NCBI RefSeq assembly: GCF_905163445.1
Contig: NC_053197.1
Span: 12,214,001 to 12,278,000, forward strand
Direction of reading: 5' to 3'
Source: Pararge aegeria
Lineage: Eukaryota > Arthropoda > Insecta > Lepidoptera > Nymphalidae
DNA: 64,000 nucleotides
The first letter of the stretch is position 1; each line of letters starts with the position of its first letter. The position numbers and the translations under genes were made by a program. Below the pieces are notes generated by a model. The model searched no databases and was not told the DNA's origin. It worked only from the letters and a program-made list of their open reading frames with translations. This document shows, in pieces, positions 53,680-63,389 of the stretch.

Positions 53680-54010
53680 TTAGGTGGCTTAGACAACGCT
53701 GGGTTTTCCACGGAGTTGTCATTGTCTCTCTCTTTAGTCGGTCCCTCATGACAGAGGATCGTGATCACTGCTATGGCGAGTAATCTTGTGATATATGAAG
53801 TCTCTCCATCGGGTCCCGTCCTTGGCCATTTGTACTTCCTTGTAGAAAGTACGGGCACCGGTTTGTCTTAGTTGATCTGACGACATTTTTTCCTTCTACA
53901 TTTCCAACCAATATCAACGTTTCAATGCTCTCGTTTCCGCATCGTGTGATATGTCCAAAATAACTAAGGATGCGCTGAAGGCAGATGGTAGAAAGACAGT
54001 TGTCATTGTA
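53680..54010 (-). pseudogene. LINE-zeta-like RT C-terminus, frameshifted
   Basis: The minus strand gives RILSYFGHITRCGNESIETL and ILVGNVEGK. After frame changes it gives a RSTK segment and RWRDFIYHKITRHSSDHDP. This is the FGHI.R...GK(R)RGR...W pattern of RTE-like ORF ends. The family is related to, but distinct from, the 18.7 kb fragment. The ORF 53858-53673 covers only part. Confidence 0.75.
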
Positions 54011-54033
54011 TCAATTTACTTATATCTATGTTG

Positions 54034-54120
54034 GATAGAAGCAGGCGTTACTTTGCGGAATTCCATTATATAACAATGAATGAGTCTTATTTGTTATAAA
54101 CGGCGAAAAGCACGGATTTC
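54034..54120 (-). mobile_element. Pen fragment, right edge only
   Basis: GGATAGAAGCAGGCGTTACT and TTGCGGAATTCCAT match the Pen terminus. The remainder has decayed. Confidence 0.7.
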
Positions 54121-54124
54121 TATT

Positions 54125-54978
54125 TACAGATCATCACAGAGTTCATTGCATTAACATCATAGAGTTCACTATGTACCTATTTAAAAATAGAACTCTTCAA
54201 ATGTGCTCTAAAGTATTTTTAGTAAACAGATCATCTAATCATATGCAGGAGCTCATGACACGATTCCAGGTTGTCGTTCCGACGGGACATCCTGATAACA
54301 CTGCGTGCCCGCGTCCACGGTACATCGCAAGCCATATTATTCGATCACCGAGAAAGTCTATTTATTAGCAAAATAATGTGTTTGATGTGATTGTTTAATA
54401 TACAATTTAATATTGGAATGTTTGAATTTTACATATTAGAATCCTAATCCTCTCTTGCAGTTCAACTAAGCGTACATGTTAAATGTATTATTTGATCACC
54501 GAGATAATCTATTCATTTGGAAATTAATATGTATGGTGTGATTATTTAACGAAGAATTTTTCATTATTATTTTGGATTATTGATATTTTATACATGAATT
54601 TTATTCCTTTTTTGTACTTAAACCAAGCGTAAGAGTTAAGCGAGAAGTTATTACTATAAAAGTACTAAGGGTTTTCATACCTACAGTTAGGTACTATCGT
54701 TTAACTATCATAATATATAAAGAATATTAAACTGCTCTTGTTTTTAAAATGAGTTTTGAGTAAAATTCATTGAGTTTGATACCATATTTAGCGTTGCCGT
54801 ATACAAAACATATGGTAATGTGAAATTAATAAGAAGAGTCGGATGACTCGGATACCGCATTTTTTATGAAATTATTGCAAAAAAACATCTATTCACAATA
54901 CACATAATAAATAGTCTTATAAGAGTTTACGTTAAGTAAATATACAAAACAACTCTATTGGAATTCAGTTTTATTTCT
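54125..54978. other. AT-rich, no recognised feature
   Basis: Two segments (54330-54400 and 54495-54560) share CACCGAGA.A.TCTATT and ATTAGCAAAATAATGTG-like wording, so an old local duplication is possible. Confidence 0.35.
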
Positions 54979-54980
54979 AA

Positions 54981-55347
54981 CTAGCGTACCCAGCCCGCTT
55001 CGCCGGGCTAGATTTTGCTTTATTTTATTTAAACAATAAACTTACATCATTAATTTTTTTATTTAAGTCTCATAATATATTAAATCATTTATTTCTCTCC
55101 GTATTCATTCTCTTCTATATTTTATTAAAATATAATTATCTACACCCATGTACACCCAACAATAGAATATCATCATAGTAAATAAAAGCTGTATTTCACA
55201 GTTCAAAAATAGGAGTGCTCCGATCGTCACCAAGCTTTACAGGATTACTCGCCAGGTCAATCCGGAGATTCCCTGAAAGTTTCATTGAAATCGATCTAGC
55301 CGTTTCGGAGCCTATACGGAACATACCCACACACCCATTCTATAGGA
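54981..55347 (-). mobile_element. Hel-2 Helitron, minus strand
   Basis: The minus strand from TCCTATAGAATGGGTGTGTG through GGCTCCGAAACGGCTAG to the hairpin GCCCGGCGAAGCGGGC, with TGGGTACG and CTAG at 54984-54981. It aligns with 31894-32282. The 5' terminus is diverged. Confidence 0.85.
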
Positions 55348-55429
55348 ATAAAAAAAGGAAAGTTTTAAGATCATGCAGAGCTGACCAAATAGAAGCAGAA
55401 GTCAGCAATGTAATGAATTTCGTAACAAT

Positions 55430-55605
55430 ATTCAATGTTTTTGTATTGCAGTGTACGTGTATAATGGTGCGACCATTGGCGCGCGGTCGCCAGCAATTAC
55501 CCTATTGGCAACAATTGTTGTGCGACGCTGCCCGGCCGCCGGCGAACTAGGCGTCCTGCTTATCAATTTCAGCGCTTGTCATTGCGGTGTCAGCTATCAT
55601 CCGCA
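55430..55605 (+). other. GC-rich patch with acceptor-like site
   Basis: TTTTTGTATTGCAG (55438-55451) precedes a short GC-rich frame, VRPLARGRQQLPYWQQLLC to AARPPAN and stop (55549). Possibly an exon remnant. The ORF 55215-55550 joins it to antisense Helitron text and is not itself a gene. Confidence 0.2.
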
Positions 55606-55667
55606 TAACTGCATATATCCATGCATATGACATGCAAGATAACAAAGTAAAAAGAACTATTTTTCTT

Positions 55668-55850
55668 GGTAGTAGTAGAGATTTTTGTGACAGAGCTCGT
55701 CCGGTTAGAACTATGGTCATGTTTTTTTCTGCGTCAAAGCAGCACTGCTGTTTTCCAGTCTAAAGGGCTTGGTTGCTGTTGACATTGCGGGCACACGAGG
55801 TTTAGTTATTAGTTTATGGCCTCCGAAGTGTTGATTTATTGATAGGTTAT
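55668..55850 (+). repeat. RepF, diverged
   Basis: TAGTAGTAGAGATTTTTGTG, GACAGAGCTCGTCCGG and AAGGGCTTGGTTGC match RepF. Confidence 0.7.
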
Positions 55851-55883
55851 ACATACGTACATACATACATACATACATATATA
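55850..55883. repeat. ATAC microsatellite
   Basis: Seven to eight near-perfect ATAC/CATA units. Confidence 0.9.
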
Positions 55884-55889
55884 CGAACT

Positions 55890-56360
55890 CTGCACTGCAA
55901 CATTCTTACCCGTAATAGGGCTCTTGTTAATGCAACGATTTATATTATTTATTGATTTAGTTAACTAGAGGTTTTTTTTTACTAAACAATAGCATGCATT
56001 TAAAATTAACTCGGTGCGTATATAATATTTATATTGAAACTGATCGTCAAATTAAAAAAATCTTGTTAGAATTTTTTGCTCTAATTGGAATGACTTTTAC
56101 GTGTAATACATTAGCCATTTATTTAATATATTAATATACTAGATACTATAAATGCATTTTTAACTATATAATAAAAAATTCATTAATATTAAAAATGTGT
56201 TCAGTTTTTTTAAACCATGTTCCTACTACACGTAAATGGTTGACCACAATACTAAAAAGGTCATTAATGCAGCTATTCGCTTTTTATAAAATCCATGATT
56301 AATGGCATTGGCATATTTTTGATATTTTCAAAACAAGGAACAAAATAAACATTTTTTTTT
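55890..56360. other. AT-rich, no recognised feature
   Basis: Nothing is recognised. Confidence 0.4.
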
Positions 56361-56364
56361 ATTC

Positions 56365-56717
56365 TACTACAAGTTAGTACTTAACTGCAATTTTACCTGA
56401 TAGTAACTGACGATGCAGTCTAAAATGCATAGAGATTAAAGAAATTATAAATTACACCATACAGAGTCTTTTGTTTTTCGCGGAGCTTAGCAAATTGAGC
56501 TTAATTTTCATCATAAAGAAATTCGAAGTAACACCTGCATCTATCCAATATACTGCATCGTGTCAAAATGCTTAATCGCTGGCGGTACATCTTTGTCAAT
56601 GGTTAGTAGCTACAAAACCAGAACAGAGAAAATTCTAAAGTAATTAATTTTCAATCAAACTTGAGACCTCACTTATAAGACCACAGCGCTCACCACTGAG
56701 CCAACATGGTCGTCAAA
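56365..56717 (-). mobile_element. SINE-B (minus), diverged, split by Pen
   Basis: The left part, TACAAGTTAGTACTTAACTG, and right parts, TTAATCGCTGGCGGTACATC and CACAGCGCTCACCACTGAGC, belong to one SINE-B. The segment 56432-56556 is foreign. Confidence 0.75.
56432..56556 (-). mobile_element. Pen fragment inside SINE-B
   Basis: AGAAATTATAAATTACACCA to AACACCTGCATCTATCCAAT is the right part of Pen, truncated before the ribozyme-like core. ATGCA and ACTGCAT at the flanks may be a short duplication. Confidence 0.7.
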
Positions 56718-56719
56718 GC

Positions 56720-57035
56720 CATAATAATAAACTACCTTCCTCCCTCAATTAATTAGTAACAGTCAAAGATGTTCTGAGGTAGGAACGTGCATATACAGCG
56801 TCCGAATAGCTTAACAAACTCTCAGCTATTTGTATTCTTTCACCCTTGAATAGTAGACCATACATCACCCGTCCAATCGCCCTTCTGAGTTTGTTGCGTC
56901 TGATATTACTAATGATAAATATCGATATAAATAACTTTCTTTGTTCTCAGTAGGTGCGAAACATTAGCTCTTCTTATATTATTGTATGCCGTGTGGTCAC
57001 CACACAGCAGAACAGAATACAGTTGGCACCCCACC
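56720..57035. other. No recognised feature
   Basis: I found no coding or repeat signal that I can defend. Confidence 0.3.
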
Positions 57036-57039
57036 TCTA

Positions 57040-57125
57040 TCTGAGGGTGTCGTACGTCGTTTTGGGCAAACCCTCCTTGAGAGAGGCTTTTAGTCCAGCA
57101 ATAAAATGATATATGTAAATGTCAT
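57040..57125 (+). repeat. LINE-zeta 3' end scrap
   Basis: GGGCAAACCCTCCTTGAGAG and GGCTTTTAGTCCAGCAATAA are the family's terminal motif. Confidence 0.6.
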
Positions 57126-57253
57126 GATTGATACTTATTTAGGAAAAGCTTTTCTTGGCTCAATCATATATAGATAGCTGTAACTAGTCTAGACTACGAC
57201 TAGAACTGGACGTTAAGGTCTTAAGGTCCTGGAGTGGTGACCGAAAGAGTAAC

Positions 57254-57265
57254 GGGGGGGGGGGG
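57254..57265. repeat. Run of 12 G
   Basis: Homopolymer run; it may be sequencing-sensitive. Confidence 0.9.
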
Positions 57266-57799
57266 ATAGGTAGTCGCTGTATATAGGTGACACAATACCG
57301 TAACGAGTAGAAATCTCTACAATAGACCTATGTCCAGGTGGGGCTCTACTGTGGTGAGATGATGACAAAACGAACATCAAAACTGGACAAAGTCTGCGCT
57401 AGGAATCTGGTGTTTTATATACGTGGCACTTTACCTACTTATTTTTAAACTACTTGCTTTTACTAAAGGAATGCTATTAAAGATTTTAAACTAAAAATTT
57501 CGTGGTTAGTCAACATTTCTTAAATATAGGTCTACGGGTACATGCCTCGATAATATTTTGGGATTTTTCGGTATTTCGACCCAGTTGCATGGATCGTGGT
57601 ACCGTCGTGACTCAAATAGCAAATAAAGAAAAAATGGCCTTACTCAAATAATAAAGAAAAAATCAAGACATACCTTTCTAAAAATAGCCGCGATACTACT
57701 CCAATATCGTGATAAAATAAGGCCCTCTCTACTATGTGAGAAGAGGCATGTATCCATCAATAGGATAAGGTGATACTGTACTATTATACTATATATTCT

Positions 57800-57912
57800 G
57801 TGTAGGTGTCTGCCTACCGAACCAGTGGTAGAGTTACTACAAACAGACTGACTTAACGTTTCAAAAGTGCTTATAAACTAAGCCTACTAGAAATAAATGA
57901 ATTTTGAATTTT
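57800..57912 (+). mobile_element. LINE-delta 3' end
   Basis: GTCTGCCTACCGAACCAGTG, AGTTACTACAAACAGACTG and CGTTTCAAAAGTGCTTATAA end GAAATAAATGAATTTTG. Confidence 0.85.
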
Positions 57913-57914
57913 GC

Positions 57915-58425
57915 CAGCGCAAACAAATCTGTGGGAAAGTTTAAGTACACGAAGGATCCTGCACGGAATGCAGTAACCATTTCGTACGTTAATTTGTCTT
58001 ATTGTTCCCACAACCTTTAAAACCACTCAACATGGATATCGGTCAAGGTGCGAGTCCAGGCGAAGTTTAACTATAATGAGTTAATACAACCCACGCCTAT
58101 TATTGTTCTAAGTACGTCTGTCCATCCGTCTCGAACATTTGCATAGTAATATGAATATTATTACCAACTTAAAACTTTACTTAATAAAATTGCAAGCGTA
58201 GAATTTTCACCTTTATGTATTTAATAATAAAAGAGAAGTTACTGAGGTTGGATGGTTCATTTAAGGTTGTTTTCAATCACAAATGGGCTCATTGTCAGTT
58301 GGCCGAATTAGCATGAGATACGAAAGTAAAGGCTTTACCACGAGATGCGATTATAAATTTATTATTGTTTTGTAATTCGTCTTAATACTTACTAAATTGA
58401 ACTTTGAAGACTCTTTTTTTTACTG
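57915..58425. other. AT-rich, no recognised feature
   Basis: Nothing is recognised. Confidence 0.35.
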
Positions 58426-58429
58426 AATC

Positions 58430-58565
58430 CTTAGTAATATTATAAATGCAAAAGGAAGTTTGTTTGTTTCTCCCTCCATTACACCTTAACAACTTGATTT
58501 TTGGTATAGAGTCAGTTGAAAGTAAGGTAAGTAATAAAGGCATTTTTGCCAGGAAAACAAACTCT
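58430..58565 (+). repeat. Hel-3 5' fragment
   Basis: TCCTTAGTAATATTATAAAT and GGTATAGAGTCAGTTGAAAG match the 5' part of Hel-3. No 3' end is seen. Confidence 0.65.
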
Positions 58566-58857
58566 AGTTCTTCTAGAAACAACCTTTACGAAATTCTTAC
58601 AATATTTACTTGATTGAAGTCTGAACGTCTTCTCTAGTTGTACTAACAATCTTAAAATTACAGCGTTACATGGATTAAAAAATATGCAAAATAGGCCTTT
58701 ATTGTTGCTTCTTGGTCAATCTGAGTTAAAAAGGAAAATACTAGATACTATCATTTAAGTTCTTAGTTCATACCTACTAAGGCTGCATAACTTTTAAAGT
58801 TTTAAATCAATAGAGATTAAACAAGTTTTCTTGTACTGACTTTATTTATTTAGCAAC

Positions 58858-59291
58858 GCACCCCGTGAAAACATTACAGTTGCCCAATTCGTCTCCCCGG
58901 GGCTATTAAAAGAATGTAACAACGAGTAATAATTACAATAAATTATATTAAATTAAAACATAAAAATAAGCTGTATTAAAATTAAGAATAAAAAAAAATA
59001 ACAATAAATTCAAAAATAATTAAAAAAAAACAAAATATTCAAACATATAATTAATATCTTACATTACCTACTGTCTAGTAACATTTTAATTTGCTTTTGG
59101 AGCTGAAGCGACGGGGTGTGACATATGTCCAGTTCCGAACTACTATGAGTTAGGTCATTGAGCAAGCGCAGCGCACGAGTCAGTGGGGAGTGCGTAGTCA
59201 ATTTAGTTCTACAGCATGGTAAAGCAAACAAATGATGACGACGCTCACTGGCATAGCCATCTGGTATATGCAAACCTTTCGACCCTAACAT
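58858..59291 (-). pseudogene. LINE-epsilon C-terminal fragment and 3' UTR
   Basis: The minus ORF 59291-59064 reads MLGSKGLHIPDGYASER, then CCRTKLTTHSPLTRALRLLN and ELDICHTPSLQLQKQIKMLL. A second copy encodes the same end at 60.8 kb in the opposite orientation. The pattern S.L.RAL.LLN is common in ends of insect non-LTR ORF2 proteins. The A-rich 3' UTR reaches CCCCGGGGAGACGAATTGGG (complement) near 58900. Confidence 0.7.
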
Positions 59292-59294
59292 AAA

Positions 59295-60605
59295 GGAGTC
59301 ACTTGTTTTGCCCTGGACTAGATACGCCTCAGTTCCAACCGGTCCTATCTCACCATCCCAAGAAGAAACATACTTGGATATATTGTGGGATATCCAACAG
59401 AATACCTTAATAATTATATTTCTTTGTTGTTTATAAAATTCGATGGATTGAAAACGAGCTGTTTATAGAATAGGGACGCTACGTACGAATCCTACGCATT
59501 TCGTTTTGCAATGCATCCATTAAAATATGATAGACTCATGAGTCATGGCGCCCTCGCCAAACTGGCGAGGGTCAATGCTGATGCTGCATAGGTTACGATA
59601 ATAATTAATTTAATATTCCCCAAGAGTGGGCTAATCTGACTTAAAAGGTTTTAGATTTTTACCGTTTATTAATCTGTGGCAATAATTTTACCTGTCAGAA
59701 AACTGAACGCAATGTTTTTATACCTTAATGGAATTACAACGAAATAAAAATAAAATGGTCTACCATCTTAAAGTATCACGTTACTGTTCTATTAATAGAT
59801 TTTATTTTATGTTGTTAGATTTCTAATACATTTTAGTTTAATTAAATTTATTTTGACTGGTATCTTATGATTTCAAAGCTTTACCGAAATGAGCCTTCAA
59901 ACCAATTTTTTGTGAATTATTTCTTAATTAATGAAATTTGAATATGAACTGAAATTGTTATACATATACCAACTAAGTTTGCTTTTAAATAGTTGGTACC
60001 CTTTTGGTATGGGTTCCGCATATAGAACCGCATATATCTATATAGAATAATTTAAAAACTAAAAATTAGATGAAGTAGAGCAAACCTGTTGAGAAATATT
60101 TTAACTAACTCCTAGTAAGCTACAGAGAATTAATCATATACACTTCATTTTTATTAATTTGTATGAATTAAAAATGTATTCTGATTTCAAAATCATCTAA
60201 ATAACATTTTTGGACAATCGTTAACATTCTGTCCATCGACGGTCATAAATAACGCAATGTTTTTGCACTCAACAGCGCATCTGTCAACAAATTGATATAT
60301 CACGTAAAAATATAACGGTGCATTTCAATAAAGCGAATAAAAAGCGGACAAAGCATCTGCGTACACGTCTACAATACTGAGAGAAATCTTTTATTTTCCC
60401 GCCATAATGAACGGTAATTTGACTACGCGCTATCAGATGACGATGTCCTTTCATTGATTCGGGCACCATATTATGTAAAAATGGTAAAAATATTGGAGTC
60501 ATTGTACAAAAACTGTCCTTATTATGCTGCGGGTATGCAGTTTGAAATTTATTAAACTGTAGGTATGCCACGTTTTTCTCAGTTTTTTTTTTGACAATTA
60601 CACTA
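59295..60605. other. AT-rich, one GC hairpin
   Basis: CCCTCGCCA/TGGCGAGGG with loop AAC lies at 59551-59571. The minus ORF 60571-60284 (95 codons) has no motif. Confidence 0.35.
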
Positions 60606-60615
60606 CAACAATAAT

Positions 60616-60810
60616 CCTAAGAGCTACAGCCTAGTGGTTAGAACTTCGGCCTCCCTTGCGGGGTGACCGGGTCGAATCCCCGGTACGCACCTCTAATTTT
60701 CGGTGTTATGTGCGTGTTTAATTAAAGGGATTTAAAATATCTCGTCTTGCTTTAACGGTGAAGGAAACATCGTTAGTAAACCTACATGCCTGAGAGTTCT
60801 CCATAAATAA
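60616..60810 (+). mobile_element. SINE-C with good pol III boxes
   Basis: The head ACAGCCTAGTGGTTAGAAC (A-box) and GGGTCGAATCCCCGG (B-box) is followed by GTTATGTGCGTGTTTAATTA and CTACATGCCTGAGAGTTCTC. It is truncated by the LINE-epsilon copy. Confidence 0.88.
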
Positions 60811-60811
60811 T

Positions 60812-61095
60812 AATATAAATAATGACCTAACTCATAGTAATTCGGAACTGGAATACATATTTCACACCCCGCTGCTTCAGCTCCAAAAACAAATTAAAAT
60901 GTTATTAGAGAGTCTGTGATCTAAGATAATAATTATATGTTTGAATGTTTTGTTTTTATTATTATTGAATTTTTGGTTATGGTTATTATTATTGTTTTTT
61001 TTTAATTCTTAATTTTATATAGCTTATTTTTTGTAATTATTTCTTGTTAAATTCTTTTAATTGCCCCGGGGAGACGATTTGGACTAGAGATACTT
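60812..61095 (+). pseudogene. LINE-epsilon 3' end, plus strand
   Basis: The plus frame reads NDLTHSNSELEYIFHTPLLQ and LQKQIKMLLESL, then stop at about 60920, matching 59160-59064 (minus). The 3' UTR ends GCCCCGGGGAGACGATTTGG. Confidence 0.75.
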
Positions 61096-61099
61096 AAAT

Positions 61100-61495
61100 A
61101 TTGGAGTGTAATGGATCTTATTTTCAATTTGTTAAAGCTCAAATTTGCCTACGAATCTTTGTCTCGGGTTTTGACATAATGTTTGTAAAACAAAAATCAG
61201 AACTAAAGGATTTGCGGCACTTCATTTAGGTCCGTTTTACTTTGAAGATACAGACTTTAATACTCGAAAACGATCCTTCGATTGGGAGCGAGCTGGTCGC
61301 AATGTGAGAAGACTTCTAACGTAATGTGCCCGTTGGACAGATGACCTAAAAATTTTGACTGGAAGTTACTGCATAAGAATACTGAGACTGAAGACTGCAT
61401 ATCGACCGTGTGTTGTAGTGGCCGTGTGTGGTTCTCGCAAACGCCTTTGTGATTTCTTATACTTAGTAATAATTGACAGACCAAGCAAATGGCCC
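61100..61495. other. No recognised feature
   Basis: The minus ORF 61484-61257 (75 codons) has no motif I know. Confidence 0.35.
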
Positions 61496-61498
61496 GAA

Positions 61499-61735
61499 TG
61501 ATGAAAAAATCGCCTATAAACAGAGCAACACTTCGTCGGCTATGTTAGGAATACGACCTACCTACTACCTATACAACCTGAAGGATATGAGTAAAGTTCA
61601 GGTGTCCGTAGTTACACCGTCAACGACACCCTTTAGACAGGATCACAGCAATACTTAGTAGTACTTGGTAGTACTTCCCTGGACACGCTTCATCACAAAA
61701 CTCTACGAGACCACCTTTGGACGCTCGTAGGCTGG
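61499..61735 (-). repeat. RepF, diverged
   Basis: The complement of GAAGTGTTGCTCTGTTTATA with GGCGAT, and at the far end GTAGAGTTTTGTGATGAAGC, match both RepF ends. Confidence 0.6.
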
Positions 61736-62013
61736 TAAAACGAAGCCTCATCGATTAAAAAGCAAAATTACGTGCAATCACACCATACAGTCCGTCTAAA
61801 CCCGTATAAAAATAACGTGCCTAACGTTGTTTGCCCGCATCGCACATTTCCTCGAATGTAAATAGGTGGCCGATAACAGATAACGCTGTTCGACCGTCGA
61901 GTATGGATCTCATTTAGAAAACGATGCTATTTTTAGCTACTTATAACCTATAGACTTTACTAGGGCAAGGTATGCATATGCTTGACAGCCTCTGAAATGG
62001 AATGTATTGTGAA

Positions 62014-62255
62014 GCGGTGATAGCCTAGTTATTAGTTCTTCGGCTTTCCTCTAGAGAAGACCGTATTGGATCCCTTGCACACACCTCAAAATTTTTGGGA
62101 ATTTTTTGATTTCTGCGTTGTTAATTTAAGCAATTAAAATATAATCGGCTTTAACGATGAAGGAAAATATCGTGAGAAAACCTGCATACCTCTTTTAGCT
62201 TATCTATAACGTTCTTAAAGGCGTGTGAAGTCTACCAATCCGTACCTTTTTCATT
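62014..62255 (+). mobile_element. SINE-C, diverged
   Basis: The head GGTGATAGCCTAGTTATTAG is intact, while the B-box (TATTGGATCCC) is mutated. The body has ATATCGTGAGAAAACCTGC and GTGTGAAGTCTACCAATCCG. Confidence 0.8.
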
Positions 62256-62339
62256 TTAAAAGGAGACCCGTGCTTTTTCATTATCCACCCATTAGGCACA
62301 GTACAGTGCCAAATGCGTTGATAATGAAAATTGTAATGC

Positions 62340-62510
62340 CAGTGGCGTGCATACAGGGTGTGCACTAAGCGTGTAGATACTGTAAAATGAAAACAAATCT
62401 CCATTACGAGTTATAAAAAGCCTACCTTTAAATTTTAGAACTCGTACTAGAGATATTCTTAATTATATATCTTCTGCGTACCCTGTGGACACACTCTATA
62501 CACGCCACTG
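62340..62510. mobile_element. hAT-like MITE, copy 3
   Basis: 171 bp, with ends CAGTGGCGTGCATACAGGGT and ACACGCCACTG. The flanks TGTAATGC and TATAATAC agree at 6 of 8. It is shorter than copies 1 and 2 by internal loss. The minus ORF 62404-62204 is incidental. Confidence 0.85.
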
Positions 62511-62545
62511 TATAATACTCAGTTTATTTAAGTCCAATAAAATGT

Positions 62546-62680
62546 TTTTTTCTTTCATTCCATTACAAGTTAGCCCTTGACTGGAATCACACCCTGTACT
62601 ATGCCGTCTAAGATGCTATCGGGCTAAATCTTTTGGCAGCTCATTTTTGTAGGGTGGCTACTAGACACGGCACTGTCTCT
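62546..62680 (-). repeat. SINE-B, internally deleted
   Basis: TACAAGTTAGCCCTTGACTG and GTCTAAGATGCTATCGGGCT are followed directly by TTGTAGGGTGGCTACTAG. The central block is missing. Confidence 0.65.
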
Positions 62681-62829
62681 CAACATCTATTCTGATAGCG
62701 ATTGCGTTTGTTAAACAAGGTTGTTCTTAGTTACAGCTAGGTTGTATATAATAACTAGCTTTAAGACTTCATCCATGTTTATTTCAGTTGTTTTAAGAGA
62801 ATGCCATTTATTTTATATATACATATTCT

Positions 62830-62985
62830 TACTTAATACATCATCATCGTTTAGGCCGTAGCCCGCCACGCTGGCCAAGTGTGGACTGCACACGCCTTTG
62901 AAAACGTTATGGAGAACTCATTGGCATGTAGGTTTCCTCACGACGTTTTCTTTTACCGTTAAAGAAAACGTTGCAAAAATGCAAA
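62830..62985 (-). repeat. SINE-C body
   Basis: The minus strand contains AAACCTACATGCCAATGAG, TTCTCCATAACGTTTTCAAA and CACTTGGCCAGCGTGGCGGG. Confidence 0.75.
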
Positions 62986-63012
62986 TAAGTCTGAAAAGGT
63001 AGAGTCGCATTT

Positions 63013-63238
63013 TCTCTGGTCTGGTCTGGTGGGAGGCTTTGGCCGTGGCCGGTTACCAGCCTACCGACAACGACGTGCCGCTAAGCAATTTAGTGTTTCG
63101 GTGCGATGTCGCGTAGAAACTGATTTACGTAGTATGACTACCAAACCCCCTAATAGGTTACCCCGCTACTATCTGAGACAGCATCATCACTTACCACCAA
63201 TCGAGATTACAGTCAAAGGCTAACTTATAGCGAAACAA
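63013..63238 (+). mobile_element. SINE-B without head
   Basis: TCTGGTCTGGTCTGGTGGGA, GACAACGACGTGCCGCTAAG, GCGATGTCGCGTAGAAAC and CATCATCACTTACCACCAA are present. The ORF 63029-63223 follows SINE text. Confidence 0.88.
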
Positions 63239-63317
63239 AGGATGCGTGCCGGTATCCCGAAAGGGAAGCCGGAGCCCTAACCGCTCCAATATTTTATACA
63301 CATATTATGAAATGTTT

Positions 63318-63385
63318 GGACGGACACGGGACCTCGTGCTTCGTAATTGACATGCAAACCAGTAGGCCAACGAAGCATTCATTAT
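63318..63385 (-). repeat. SINE-D head fragment
   Basis: The minus strand reads GCTTCGTTGGCCTACTGGTT and AAGCACGAGGTCCCGTGTCC. The B-box is broken. Confidence 0.5.
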
Positions 63386-63389
63386 GTTA

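Noticed and set aside
57254..57265. G12 run as a regulatory G-quadruplex
   Set aside because: A single homopolymer without further G-tracts; more likely slippage or a sequencing artefact.
59551..59571. CCCTCGCCA hairpin as a Helitron 3' end
   Set aside because: The sequence after it does not end in CTRR, and no Helitron 5' end lies upstream.
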